Notes under the pieces: generated by a model
The model's input: only the letters and a program-made list of their open reading frames with translations
Database searches by the model: none
What the model was told of the DNA's origin: nothing
Made by a program: the position numbers and the translations under genes
Shown here: piece after piece, positions 7,804 through 16,729 of the stretch
Layout: every line of letters starts with the position of its first letter
Numbering within the stretch: position 1 is the stretch's first letter
IMG/VR virus record: IMGVR_UViG_3300019768_000009
Coordinates: 1 to 42,486 of that record
Length of the DNA stretch: 42,486 bases
Strand: one strand, 5' to 3'
Source: a virus

Positions 7804-9420
7804 CTAAGCCGTCATATGAGCTATAACTAGTTCATTAACACCCACCGAAGATGTAAAGATAATCTCACCCTCAGGTGAAACATAGTATTTTCTATCATTT
7901 AACATTTTTTCTATCTCCGCTATACTCTCGTCAGTATGCATAGTATTAGCACTCATAGTGTCCCCATCAAAATCTGCCGTTAGTGTCTCTAGATGACAGA
8001 AGTGTGGGCTTAAGCTAGCTACGAATTCATCATCAAGGTTCGGATACTCGATAATATCTCTTACATTACCTTGCTCTCTAAATTGAACCTTACGACCAGT
8101 CACAGTAGTCTTAACATATAACTTAGTAGGGTATACACCACCCATAGATGCCACAGGGTATCTAGTCACGATAGCAGGATATTTATCCCTTATATCATAT
8201 ATAGCTAAATATAATAACTCAATATATGTTATAGGCCGTAGATACTTTTTATTATAAGTATCATCTAGATTTTTAGTGTCGAATATAACTTCTATACTTT
8301 TACCATCGTCATATATCAAGAACATATAATAACCATCTATAGTTATAGGACTCACCTTAATACTATCTTGTGCTAACTTCGAAGTTATGTCATCTAACCC
8401 TTCTAAGGTTAACCACTCATCTCGTTTCTTAATATCTATAGTTACAACTTCAGTTGACATACTCTTAGGGTTAACTAATACAGCATTGTTATTATCTGGA
8501 GACAGTATCTTATTGATATACTTTTGATGTAGCCTATGGGCAGCTATAGCTGGCAGTGATTTAATGTATTGATACAGACCCATGACTGTATGGTCCATAG
8601 TTATACTATTAGGGTCGTCTAGGTCAGTACATAAGTTAACGCTAGGAGTTATAACATTCCTAGTACCATCGACTATAGCACGCTTCGCCCATTTACCTTG
8701 TATGAACTTATTCTTACCATCTAACAACTCTTTGAAATGTAAATATAGTTGTAGGGTTATATTCTGTATCTTGAGCCTTATAGGGTCTAACATAGTTAAG
8801 TTATCTTTAGTAACTTTAATATTACTAAGCAGACTAACACTACCTAAGAGTGAACGATATATATCATTAACTTCATCTTCAGATACGCCATCTTTAGATA
8901 TCTCATAATCTCTTAAGCCTGCAGGTAACACTACCCATTTATTAATCCAGATTTTCTCTCTAAGAGACTTCGTAACTAAATCAATCCTAGCTTGCCTCTG
9001 GTCACCTCCTTTAACAAATGCTATCTTAGGAAGGTGGTCTATGAAATATGTATACCCAGTTCCACTATCTTGGTCTTCCGAGGTAGCTATCCTAAAATCA
9101 TTGATTTCATTATCAAACACGACTTCTTTATTACCAGACATTATCTCGCCATATAGAGATTTCAGTGAGACTAGTTGTTGGTATACCAACGGGTGTAATA
9201 TATCAACATGGAGGTTAATGTAACCTGGAGTCTCAGACCGCAATGGTGAGCCTATCGGGCCGAATATCTCAGTACTAAATAACCCATCTCTTGAAAATAG
9301 ATTAGAGTTGGGTTCGAATATATTAGCTACCTTAACTTCTCCTAAATACTTCAGCTGTGCTGGCTGAAGCATTAATAAGTCTATATTAAATAGATTTCTA
9401 TCTAATGGTAATTGTGACAT
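7804..9420 (-). CDS. RNA polymerase beta' subunit, N-terminal fragment with catalytic DFDGD
   Basis: A 538-residue counterpart of the N-terminal third of bacterial beta'. The N-terminus carries RDGLFSTEIFGPIGSP, matching the bacterial RDGLFCERIFGP motif. RYPVASMGGVYPTKLYV corresponds to the NRAPTLHRLGIQ region. The active-site motif ADFDGD (DFDGD at 483-487) holds the three aspartates that bind catalytic magnesium. The zinc-binding cysteines usual after the N-terminal motif are absent. The protein ends ELVIAHMTA, at the position of bacterial GLYYMT, so the rest of beta' must be a separate subunit, as known in phiKZ-like phages. Its neighbour is the lytic tail protein, an arrangement I recall for phiKZ gp180-gp181, so it is more likely the virion RNA polymerase subunit. 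The start has an AAAGGAA site. Confidence 0.92.
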   Translation of the reverse strand: MSQLPLDRNLFNIDLLMLQPAQLKYLGEVKVANIFEPNSNLFSRDGLFSTEIFGPIGSPLRSETPGYINLHVDILHPLVYQQLVSLKSLYGEIMSGNKEVVFDNEINDFRIATSEDQDSGTGYTYFIDHLPKIAFVKGGDQRQARIDLVTKSLREKIWINKWVVLPAGLRDYEISKDGVSEDEVNDIYRSLLGSVSLLSNIKVTKDNLTMLDPIRLKIQNITLQLYLHFKELLDGKNKFIQGKWAKRAIVDGTRNVITPSVNLCTDLDDPNSITMDHTVMGLYQYIKSLPAIAAHRLHQKYINKILSPDNNNAVLVNPKSMSTEVVTIDIKKRDEWLTLEGLDDITSKLAQDSIKVSPITIDGYYMFLIYDDGKSIEVIFDTKNLDDTYNKKYLRPITYIELLYLAIYDIRDKYPAIVTRYPVASMGGVYPTKLYVKTTVTGRKVQFREQGNVRDIIEYPNLDDEFVASLSPHFCHLETLTADFDGDTMSANTMHTDESIAEIEKMLNDRKYYVSPEGEIIFTSSVGVNELVIAHMTA

Positions 9421-9513
9421 TAGTTTCCTTTAATATGGGATTATAGAACCCTTTTAAACAAACAAAAGTTACTATCATTAGAATACAAAAATATAACTAT
9501 GAAAGGAATAATA
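9421..9513. promoter_or_regulatory. Divergent promoter region between RNAP beta' and tail protein genes
   Basis: A 93-base AT-rich gap between genes transcribed away from each other, so it must hold the promoters or leaders for both. It contains ribosome binding sites AAAGGAA (minus) and AAAGGA (plus, 9502-9507). No repeat or hairpin of note is seen, and no promoter consensus can be assigned. Confidence 0.4.
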
Positions 9514-12500
9514 ATGACTGATAAAGATGACGGTATGGATATTGACATGGACGATGATTTAGGTCTAGATGATGACCTAAGTGATCTCGAAGCTGATTTA
9601 GGGTTAACAGAACCACCTCCTACTACTGACGCTAGGGAAGCTGTTGGGAGAGCGTTAAAAGACTCTACATCTGGAGTACTGAATTCATTAGGTAAAGAAG
9701 ATCCTCTGGATAAAGCACACGAGTTAGCTAAAGATGCTATACCAGATACATTAGCTACGGAAATAGCTGACGCTAGTGAAGTGTATAGTGGTATTAAACA
9801 ACACTATAAAGATTCAGTTAAAGATATTAAATCCTCAGTACGCTCTACTTTAGAATCTGTAGAGAAAGTAGTTCCAGAGGACTCAGTAGTAACAAATGTT
9901 CTAAGTAAGATAAAGAGAAAGCTATCCGAAGAAGAAGAGTTATCAGATACCCCAGAGAGCCAAGCGGCTATACAACAAGCACAGATATCAGCACAACTAC
10001 TTGAAACATTTGGGGAACAGAAAAGTACTGAAGAGGTTAGGAGCGTATTAGATACTGCTATGGCTGAGAAGCGACATCTAAAAGAGAAAGAGTTATTAGC
10101 TAACATAGCCGTCAATACAAGCTCAACTCATAGCTTTAATACTAAGATAACTAATGCATACTACCGTAGGACTTTAGAGTTACAATATAAGTCTCTATTC
10201 ACAGCTAAAGAGCAACTAGAAGCACTTAAGACAGGTGTGAGCGTATCAAGTGGTCAATTAGAAACACTTATCAATAACACAGCTCTACCAGACTATTTGA
10301 AAGCTAGAAGTACCGAAGCTCTTAAATACTCATTAGCTGAAACAGGCAGACAACAACTTAGTGAGTTGTTCTATTCAGAGAAAAACCCACTACATATACT
10401 TAAGACTAACGCTATAGATAAGATGTCTAATGTAGTATCTTCTATATCTAATGGACTAAGCTCAGCATCATCTCTAGCAGAAGAGAAAGCTTCGATAGAT
10501 GATATGGGTAGTATAGGAGGAAGCAAAGCCTCTATGATAGGTAGTATGGTAGGTGATACCATACGAGGTAAAGTAGCTAAGCTTATAGGTAAAGGTGTCT
10601 CTAGTACGGAGACAGGGGAAGAGGGTATATACCGTGTTAAAAATGCTATGGCTGACCTACCATCGTACTTTAAAGACCAAGCAGAGTTAGCTAATAATGA
10701 AGATGGTTTCATTAATGGCACTAAAGGTAAGTTATACTCACTATTACAAGATTTATCTTCTAGTGATGAAGAAGAGACAGTGCAGTTCGCTAAACAAGAT
10801 TTAGATATAGCAACGGCATTTGATAATAGAGCACATAGTTCAATTGTTAAGATCATACCTAATCTTCTAAGTAAGATATATGGAGAGGTCAAATCAATAA
10901 GAACGAACGATAATGACCCAGTTAGTAATGAGTTAGTATATGACCATAATAATAACGCATTTCATAGTCGTGAAGAGGCTGCAGATACTATTAAACAAGA
11001 CCTTACTAATAAACTTGTAACAGGTCCGAACCATCATTTTGAATCTGTTAGAGCTAAACTAAGCGAAGCTACAGGTTATGATATACCTGAAGCAGATGTA
11101 CCAGATGTCCGTGCTGCGTTATTCATGCATCTACTCAATGGAGGTAAACTTAATAGTGAGAGTTTAACTCAACCAGAGTTCATTACTCAGTTACCAGAAA
11201 GATTGAGAGAACCTATAAGAGAAGCTGGTACAGAGTTAGAACAAGCTGTTCGTAGTGACCCAGAGTTATTAGATAGTCTTAATAAAGACATTAAGAGTAT
11301 TAAGTATACTCTACCTAATATCAATAAGGAGTTAACTGACTTACATACAGCTGGCGATAATGATGTAGCTATGAGTCTAGGTATCATGCAACAAGATGCT
11401 CGTACTAAAGAGTTCACTGTAGACCAAGAAGGTGTTAAAAAGTTACTTATTGAAGCATCTCGTGATATAAAACAAGATAGTGTAGATAGAGAGCATGATT
11501 TTAGACAGACTGTATCTGATAATGAAGATGAGATTAAGGCAGAGTTATCTGAACAGATAGATAATATAAGAGACACTTTAGGACTAGGAGATAGACTTAC
11601 TACAGACGAAGATACTTTACCAGAGATACTTAGACCTACTTCTATAGCTAGAACTAGACAGTTCGTTACAGATACTAAAGATAACATAGTTAACAGTGCT
11701 GAAAAAGTTAAGAATCGAGTACAAGCTAGGTTAACTACTACAGAACCTGATAATACACTTACTACTAGACCAACTATATCTCTTAAGGATATAGTCGATA
11801 CTAAGTTACAAGAAACCACAATAGGTCAACCTACATATACTATTCCATCTGTAACAGAAGTAGTGTCTAATGAGGTGGTAAAACCGTCAATACCGATAAC
11901 TTCTACATTAGGTAAACCTGTTATTGATAACACTTATTTATCTGTTAATAATAAACCTATAGTACAGGATATCCCAACAGATTCATCTATAGTAACTGAA
12001 CCAAAATCGAATATGGTTCGTAAGGTGGATAAAGAGTCAACTCTACCAACTACATATAAAGATATAGAATTAACACTATTAGAACCTGAAGATGAAGCTA
12101 TGTTCCGTACACAGTTCTTTAGTTCAAATGAGTACATAACAGGCGCTGTTACTTCGTTCGATGCATACCTTAGTTCATTAGGATATACTAGAGAGACCAA
12201 CTTAACTGTCTTAAAGAGATATAACGACCAAGCAGTTGAGGTAGTTAAAGAGAAGTTAGTTAGAAAGTATGGTGACCCGTATGCTATATTTAGAGATAAG
12301 ATAAAAGGTATATTAGATAATAAACCAAAAGCTACTGATGATGAGCTAGAGCAAGAGTTCTTATCTTCGGAAGAGTATCAATCTGGGTTAGTTAAGAATC
12401 TAGATGAATGGAAAACTGCTCTTAATAAAGAGAGTGTTGAAGAAGCTAGTAGTAAGAACCAATATAACAGAATCAATAACTTCTTCAAGAAGACTAGGTC

Positions 12501-15243
12501 TCTAGAGAGAAAATTACTTAGTAAGGGTGTTAAGAAGATATTTGGTAAGAGAGAAAAAGAGTATGATGAAGATGGTAATGTTATCAAGTCTAAAGGTCTG
12601 CTTAGTCGAGGTATAAGTGCTGTAGGTAGTACAGCTAAAGTTAGTGGTAAGGTGTTAGGTTCAATGTTCGGGATAGTTGGTAATAGTGACGATAATGGTT
12701 ATAAACCTGTTAACAATACTGCAACTAAAACTAGAGCATTAGAGCGTAAGGTCTTAAGTAAGATAATAGGTAAGAGTAAAGAGGCTGCAGGTGCTGTTAA
12801 GCAAGGGTTAAGTATTACGAATGATACCGTGCAAGTTAGCGCTAAAACACTTGGCTCTATGTTAGGTGTCTACGGTAATCAGAATAAGAAAAAAGATGAT
12901 AAGCTATCTAATACTTTAGAACTTATAAGTAAGAAGTTAACTCCTAAAAAACCATCGTTCAATGATAAAGATGGTGATGGTGATAGAGATGGTAACTGGA
13001 AGGATAGATTGCTATCTATATCTAAAAAAGATAACTCATCCTCTGTAGTCGCTGGTAAGGTAGAGGAGGCTACTAAAGATAGTAATGGTATAAGTAAAGG
13101 TATGGGTATATCTACCGTACTTCTAGGTATACTAGCAGCAGGTAAAGCTATGGGTGTTACGCTAGAAGATGTTAAAAGTTTTGCTAAAGGTATGTGGGAT
13201 GGCATTAAAGGTGTAGGTACTGTATTAGGCGGGGTATGGGACGTATTGAAGACCATTTGGGGTGGTGTTAAGAGTGGTTTTAATTACATTAAAGATGGAT
13301 TTAACTATATTAAGACTTTACCACAAAGTTTATCACTTAGTATAAGGAGAGCTATACCTACTGTGATGGGTGGTCTGAGTGACGAAGAGTACGCTCAAGA
13401 GAAGTCTATTTTAGATGCTAAAAGAGCAGGTACCTATATAGAGCCTTCTGAGGGGTCTCAGAGCGATTATAGTGATACAGGTGACGTAACAGATGCAACT
13501 ATGGCAGGTTACGCTGTAGGGGGCTTAGCAACAGCGTATGCGGGTAAGAAAGTATATAACGGAGTTAAGAGAGTTGCTGGGGTAGGTAAGAGTGTCTATA
13601 ATGGAGGTAAAACTATAGTTGAGACTGGTAATAAAGTTAAAGAGAGAATACAAGCTAAACAGACTAAAGTTAAGACACCTAAAAGTGTTACTACTGCTAT
13701 AGAGAAAGCTAAACCTCAGGCAGGTAAAATCATGTCTATGTTGAAGAGATTCAAATCTAAACTTATTAAGAAGTTTGGTGAGAAAGGTGCAGCTAAGTTG
13801 TTAGCTAAACTAACTGCTAAGATAGCAGCTAGAGCTGTTCCATTCGCAGGTGCTGCGTTATTAGCATATGACGCCTATAGCATCTCTAAGTACATGATAT
13901 CAGATGGATTAGATTTCCAGAGTGCCGTAAGTAAAACTATATTAGGTTTCGATCTATTTAAAGATGATGATTTACCTACTAACGAAGATGGTACACCTAT
14001 GAAAATTGAAGATGGTATAACTACTGATGTATCTCCAGTGTTACAGCAAGTTAAAGAGGTAACGCAGAACAATAATCCGTCTAACACATCTCGTACAGTA
14101 AGTTACCAATCTATAGATGAATCTAAGACTGAACAAGTTAACACTATTAAGTATAAACCATCTATCATTCAGCCAGTTAATAGTGATGTAGATAGAAGTG
14201 TGGATATTAATAGACAACCCAGTAATAAAGCCGAAGTCAAAGCTATGTTAGATGATGTTAGTCGTAAAACAGGTGTAGATTCAGCTACACTACAAACATT
14301 TGCTGCTATGGAGTCAGGTCTTAACCCAGAAGCTAAATCTAAAACATCATCAGCATCTGGTCTATTCCAGTTCTTGAAACGAACATGGAAAGATGTATTA
14401 AATAAACATGGTAGTAAGTATGGTATACCTAAAGATACATCTCCATTCTCAGCTGAGGCTAATGCTACTATGGGAGCAGAGTTTCTTAAGGATAATGCGA
14501 ACGCATTAAAATCTGTTAAATCTAATATTGAAGCAGTAGATTTATACCTAGCTCATTTCTTAGGAGCAGGCGGAGCTAAGAAGTTCCTTAAGGCCGATAA
14601 ACAGGCTATCGCTAGTAAGATATTCCCAGCTGCAGCTAAGTCTAATAAACCGATATTCTATAACAGAGATGGGTCATCTAGAAGTATAGGTGAGGTATAT
14701 GAGTTATTCAATCAGAAAGTTATTAAGAAAGCTAAAAACTACGGTATAGCACTTAACCAACCTGATTCAGTCATACCGACTAATAATATAATAACAAAAC
14801 CACTACACCCTCCACTTACATCAACGACTAATGTTGTCCCTGTAGCAGTTAAACCACCTACACCTAATGTAGTACCTGTGGTTAGTAAAGACCAAGGTTT
14901 CCGTACTCAGACTGAAGTAACTACAGAGTTAGTTAAAGGTATTAGAGAGCGTAAAGAACAGTCTCGTAGGATAAATGTAGATAATGTCAAAATGGGATAT
15001 CAGAAAACTAGTGAAGTTAAATTAGGTAGTATTGATAATACTCTTAAACAATCATTAGATGTACAGACACATATGGCTTCTACATTAAACGCGATACTGA
15101 AGAACTCTAGTCTCGTAGATAAAGAACTTAAACCTATCAAGGAGGATAAAACAATAACACAGAGTGATAGACATACTACTAGACAGTATGCTAATACAAC
15201 ACTACCCGCTCCCGCAGTTTCTCTAGAACGAAGAAAATATTAA
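9514..15243 (+). CDS. Giant tail protein with lytic transglycosylase domain (phiKZ gp181-like)
   Basis: A 1909-residue protein, the longest in the window. The frame opens at 9499, but that ATG overlaps the AAAGGA site, so the ATG at 9514 (MTDKDDGMDIDMDDD) is the real start. The N-terminus is extremely acidic. Long helical regions follow. Two internal duplications lie at about residues 857-990 and 993-1122. A DxDxD-rich loop (DKDGDGDRDGN) is near 1151. Two hydrophobic glycine/alanine segments (about 1195-1250 and 1435-1456) resemble tape-measure membrane segments. Near the C-terminus is a soluble lytic transglycosylase domain (about 1580-1750) with catalytic glutamate in AAMESGLNP (about 1600) and SGLFQF (about 1616). 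A proline-rich linker follows. In phiKZ, gp181 is a virion lytic enzyme that opens peptidoglycan during DNA injection, and the same role is likely here. It is divergent from RNAP beta' and ends at a bidirectional hairpin. Confidence 0.88.
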   Translation: MTDKDDGMDIDMDDDLGLDDDLSDLEADLGLTEPPPTTDAREAVGRALKDSTSGVLNSLGKEDPLDKAHELAKDAIPDTLATEIADASEVYSGIKQHYKDSVKDIKSSVRSTLESVEKVVPEDSVVTNVLSKIKRKLSEEEELSDTPESQAAIQQAQISAQLLETFGEQKSTEEVRSVLDTAMAEKRHLKEKELLANIAVNTSSTHSFNTKITNAYYRRTLELQYKSLFTAKEQLEALKTGVSVSSGQLETLINNTALPDYLKARSTEALKYSLAETGRQQLSELFYSEKNPLHILKTNAIDKMSNVVSSISNGLSSASSLAEEKASIDDMGSIGGSKASMIGSMVGDTIRGKVAKLIGKGVSSTETGEEGIYRVKNAMADLPSYFKDQAELANNEDGFINGTKGKLYSLLQDLSSSDEEETVQFAKQDLDIATAFDNRAHSSIVKIIPNLLSKIYGEVKSIRTNDNDPVSNELVYDHNNNAFHSREEAADTIKQDLTNKLVTGPNHHFESVRAKLSEATGYDIPEADVPDVRAALFMHLLNGGKLNSESLTQPEFITQLPERLREPIREAGTELEQAVRSDPELLDSLNKDIKSIKYTLPNINKELTDLHTAGDNDVAMSLGIMQQDARTKEFTVDQEGVKKLLIEASRDIKQDSVDREHDFRQTVSDNEDEIKAELSEQIDNIRDTLGLGDRLTTDEDTLPEILRPTSIARTRQFVTDTKDNIVNSAEKVKNRVQARLTTTEPDNTLTTRPTISLKDIVDTKLQETTIGQPTYTIPSVTEVVSNEVVKPSIPITSTLGKPVIDNTYLSVNNKPIVQDIPTDSSIVTEPKSNMVRKVDKESTLPTTYKDIELTLLEPEDEAMFRTQFFSSNEYITGAVTSFDAYLSSLGYTRETNLTVLKRYNDQAVEVVKEKLVRKYGDPYAIFRDKIKGILDNKPKATDDELEQEFLSSEEYQSGLVKNLDEWKTALNKESVEEASSKNQYNRINNFFKKTRSLERKLLSKGVKKIFGKREKEYDEDGNVIKSKGLLSRGISAVGSTAKVSGKVLGSMFGIVGNSDDNGYKPVNNTATKTRALERKVLSKIIGKSKEAAGAVKQGLSITNDTVQVSAKTLGSMLGVYGNQNKKKDDKLSNTLELISKKLTPKKPSFNDKDGDGDRDGNWKDRLLSISKKDNSSSVVAGKVEEATKDSNGISKGMGISTVLLGILAAGKAMGVTLEDVKSFAKGMWDGIKGVGTVLGGVWDVLKTIWGGVKSGFNYIKDGFNYIKTLPQSLSLSIRRAIPTVMGGLSDEEYAQEKSILDAKRAGTYIEPSEGSQSDYSDTGDVTDATMAGYAVGGLATAYAGKKVYNGVKRVAGVGKSVYNGGKTIVETGNKVKERIQAKQTKVKTPKSVTTAIEKAKPQAGKIMSMLKRFKSKLIKKFGEKGAAKLLAKLTAKIAARAVPFAGAALLAYDAYSISKYMISDGLDFQSAVSKTILGFDLFKDDDLPTNEDGTPMKIEDGITTDVSPVLQQVKEVTQNNNPSNTSRTVSYQSIDESKTEQVNTIKYKPSIIQPVNSDVDRSVDINRQPSNKAEVKAMLDDVSRKTGVDSATLQTFAAMESGLNPEAKSKTSSASGLFQFLKRTWKDVLNKHGSKYGIPKDTSPFSAEANATMGAEFLKDNANALKSVKSNIEAVDLYLAHFLGAGGAKKFLKADKQAIASKIFPAAAKSNKPIFYNRDGSSRSIGEVYELFNQKVIKKAKNYGIALNQPDSVIPTNNIITKPLHPPLTSTTNVVPVAVKPPTPNVVPVVSKDQGFRTQTEVTTELVKGIRERKEQSRRINVDNVKMGYQKTSEVKLGSIDNTLKQSLDVQTHMASTLNAILKNSSLVDKELKPIKEDKTITQSDRHTTRQYANTTLPAPAVSLERRKY
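12085..12480 (+). repeat. Internal protein-level duplication 1 in the tail protein
   Basis: Two diverged copies of a roughly 50-residue helical unit. The first contains FFSSNEYITGAVTSFDAYL, the second FLSSEEYQSGLVKNLDEW. Both are preceded by an acidic stretch (EDEAMF; DDELEQEF) and followed by an R/Y/N-rich segment. The similarity is clear in protein but not at DNA level, so the duplication is old. Confidence 0.6.
12490..12879 (+). repeat. Internal protein-level duplication 2 in the tail protein
   Basis: A second tandem duplication. Copy one (12490-12684) starts KTRSLERKLLSK and ends SGKVLGSMFGIVGN. Copy two (12727-12879) starts KTRALERKVLSK and ends SAKTLGSMLGVYGN. Each is a basic amphipathic helix followed by a glycine/serine/alanine-rich stretch. 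Repeated units of this kind fit a length-measuring or fibrous tail role. Confidence 0.7.
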
Positions 15244-15247
15244 AACT

Positions 15248-15281
15248 AACATAGTATGTAGCTTGAGCTACATACTATGTT
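15248..15281. terminator. Bidirectional terminator between convergent genes
   Basis: A 15-bp perfect stem (AACATAGTATGTAGC and its complement, loop TTGA) fills the gap between the tail protein (plus) and the gene at 15280-15723 (minus), and even overlaps the stop codon of the latter. T-rich sequence follows on the minus strand (AGTTTTAATATTTT). Such placement fits termination in both directions. Confidence 0.8.
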
Positions 15282-15723
15282 ATATACGATTTTCATCTTT
15301 AGTAACAGTTCTACTTATAATAAACTTAACATTGATTTTCATTAGGAATAGTAATGCCATTACTAAGTCATTAGCGTTATCATTCTTTAACGACTTAGCT
15401 AAAGTGTCATCAAGTCCCGAGTTTACCAATATCTGTGGATAGTTGTATATCTCTAATATCATCGTTTTTGTAACGCCTTCCATCATTAGTTCTGTAAGGT
15501 AGGACGATAAAAACTCTAACACACTATTTTGTATCTCTTCTTTACTATAAATATATTCTAATATAGTATCACGACACTCCGTTGAACCAAAAGCTATTAG
15601 GCTAAGTTTATCTATTTCCGTTATAAGGTCAGCTATTATTGGTTTAGGTATCAATGTCTTTTCAAGTGTTACCGCTAACACCCTTTTCAGCTGCTCTGAT
15701 CTTGTCTCGTTTTCTTTTTGCAT
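15280..15723 (-). CDS. Hypothetical helical protein
   Basis: A 147-residue, almost entirely helical acidic protein (for example LTEIDKLSLIAFGSTECRD and VLEFLSSYLTELMMEGV). No family is recognised. The ATG at 15723 has an AAGGGAATAG site and lies 62 bases inside the end of the upstream gene (15662-16102). This is a long out-of-frame overlap, but both frames look coding. It is the last gene of the minus-strand run that ends at the shared terminator. Its helical body and short beta-like tail (VKFIISRTVTKDENRI) resemble the small proteins at 2636-5810. Confidence 0.7.
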   Translation of the reverse strand: MQKENETRSEQLKRVLAVTLEKTLIPKPIIADLITEIDKLSLIAFGSTECRDTILEYIYSKEEIQNSVLEFLSSYLTELMMEGVTKTMILEIYNYPQILVNSGLDDTLAKSLKNDNANDLVMALLFLMKINVKFIISRTVTKDENRI

Positions 15724-16102
15724 CTATTCCCTTTTTTAATTTATTCCTAGTCCCACTATTATCGTTAAGAGCTGCTATCCCGTGTACAGTCTCATCACCG
15801 TTATCAAATGTTAATTTAACACTGAATGTAATCTTCTTAACACTCAACACATTGAAGAGTAATAACATAAAAGTCTTAAAAGTCATATCACCAGAGTGAG
15901 CGTTCTTAGTTATAGACGCCTTAGTCTTACGCCCTTCTGGTTTAGTGTTCCTAATATACTGCTCTATCAACCATGGCAATTTATTAGTATAGTTTAAATC
16001 CTTTAGTATATTCCTCCATAAGGCAGCTATCAACCCACCTTCATTATGTGCGATTGGTATCTTACCGAGTCCATCACCGTTATTAGGGTTACGCTTTATC
16101 AT
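15662..16102 (-). CDS. Hypothetical basic protein
   Basis: A 146-residue protein with a very basic C-terminal third (RNKLKKGIDAKRKRDKIR) and a compact N-terminal part containing GGLIAALWRNILKDLNY and a beta-like middle (KITFSVKLTFDNGD). The basic tail could contact nucleic acid. The C-terminal 20 residues are encoded in DNA shared with the next gene. No known family is recognised. It is part of the minus-strand run 18536-15280 with the RuvC-like resolvase. Confidence 0.7.
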   Translation of the reverse strand: MIKRNPNNGDGLGKIPIAHNEGGLIAALWRNILKDLNYTNKLPWLIEQYIRNTKPEGRKTKASITKNAHSGDMTFKTFMLLLFNVLSVKKITFSVKLTFDNGDETVHGIAALNDNSGTRNKLKKGIDAKRKRDKIRAAEKGVSGNT

Positions 16103-16134
16103 CTCTCCACATTCCTTACAATATAAAGGTTATA

Positions 16135-16151
16135 ACATATTAATAATATGT
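16135..16151. terminator. Small hairpin between two minus-strand genes
   Basis: A 7-bp perfect stem (ACATATT with AATATGT, loop AAT) in the 61-base gap between 16102 and 16164. No T-run follows on the minus strand. It may be a weak terminator or a leader hairpin. The gap also holds the ribosome binding site of the downstream gene. Confidence 0.25.
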
Positions 16152-16163
16152 CATTGTTTTTAA

Positions 16164-16658
16164 TCAATTATCAAGTTCTTTCGATAGTTTATATATGATA
16201 TCTACTAAGTCATTAGTGTTACGGTAGTACGGTAATAACCTAGCTGCATTATAAGCATGGGTAGGTGTATTACTAGCACTCTTATAATACAACAGACGAG
16301 TTTTAAGTAAGAAGAACTTAACAGCCTTTAACCACCCTTTAAGCACCTCATTCTCCTCTCTTACAACTCCACCTTTTTCCGAACACCATTTCCTAAATGA
16401 AATAGTGGTGCTGTTGTCTATAGTTATATCTTTAACTGCTATATTTTCGGTATATAGAGATGAGTTAGCTATCTCAAGTAGTTCATCTCTATATTTCACT
16501 ATATCATCACTTACAAATAAGTGCTCTGTATGTTTATATGGGTTATCATAGAGAGATATATCGCAAGTTAGTAGATAGTTAATTTTACCTATAGTGTTAG
16601 TAGTTGATAGTAGTTTATAATCGTATAAGAGTTTCTTCAATCTTTTAAAATTAAGCAT
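16164..16658 (-). CDS. Hypothetical protein
   Basis: A 164-residue basic protein starting MLNFKRLKKLLYDYKLL, with mixed helix and strand and a C-terminal helical part (NTNDLVDIIYKLSKELDN). The ATG has an AAGGA site and is preceded by a 71-base AT-rich gap that may carry a promoter. It lies directly downstream of the RuvC-like gene. I cannot assign a family. Confidence 0.7.
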   Translation of the reverse strand: MLNFKRLKKLLYDYKLLSTTNTIGKINYLLTCDISLYDNPYKHTEHLFVSDDIVKYRDELLEIANSSLYTENIAVKDITIDNSTTISFRKWCSEKGGVVREENEVLKGWLKAVKFFLLKTRLLYYKSASNTPTHAYNAARLLPYYRNTNDLVDIIYKLSKELDN

Positions 16659-16729
16659 AGTTTTAAGTCCTTGTTATTTTAATATTCAAAAATAATAAAT
16701 TGTTATAAAAATAATCTAGTACAATACCT

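Noticed and set aside
11187-11819. A 210-codon open frame on the minus strand inside the tail protein gene
   Set aside because: It lies wholly antisense to a long gene with clear domains, is serine/leucine-rich as expected for the reverse of this codon usage, and has no ribosome binding site. The similar frames at 10371-10892, 9804-10115 and 12879-13256 are shadows for the same reason.
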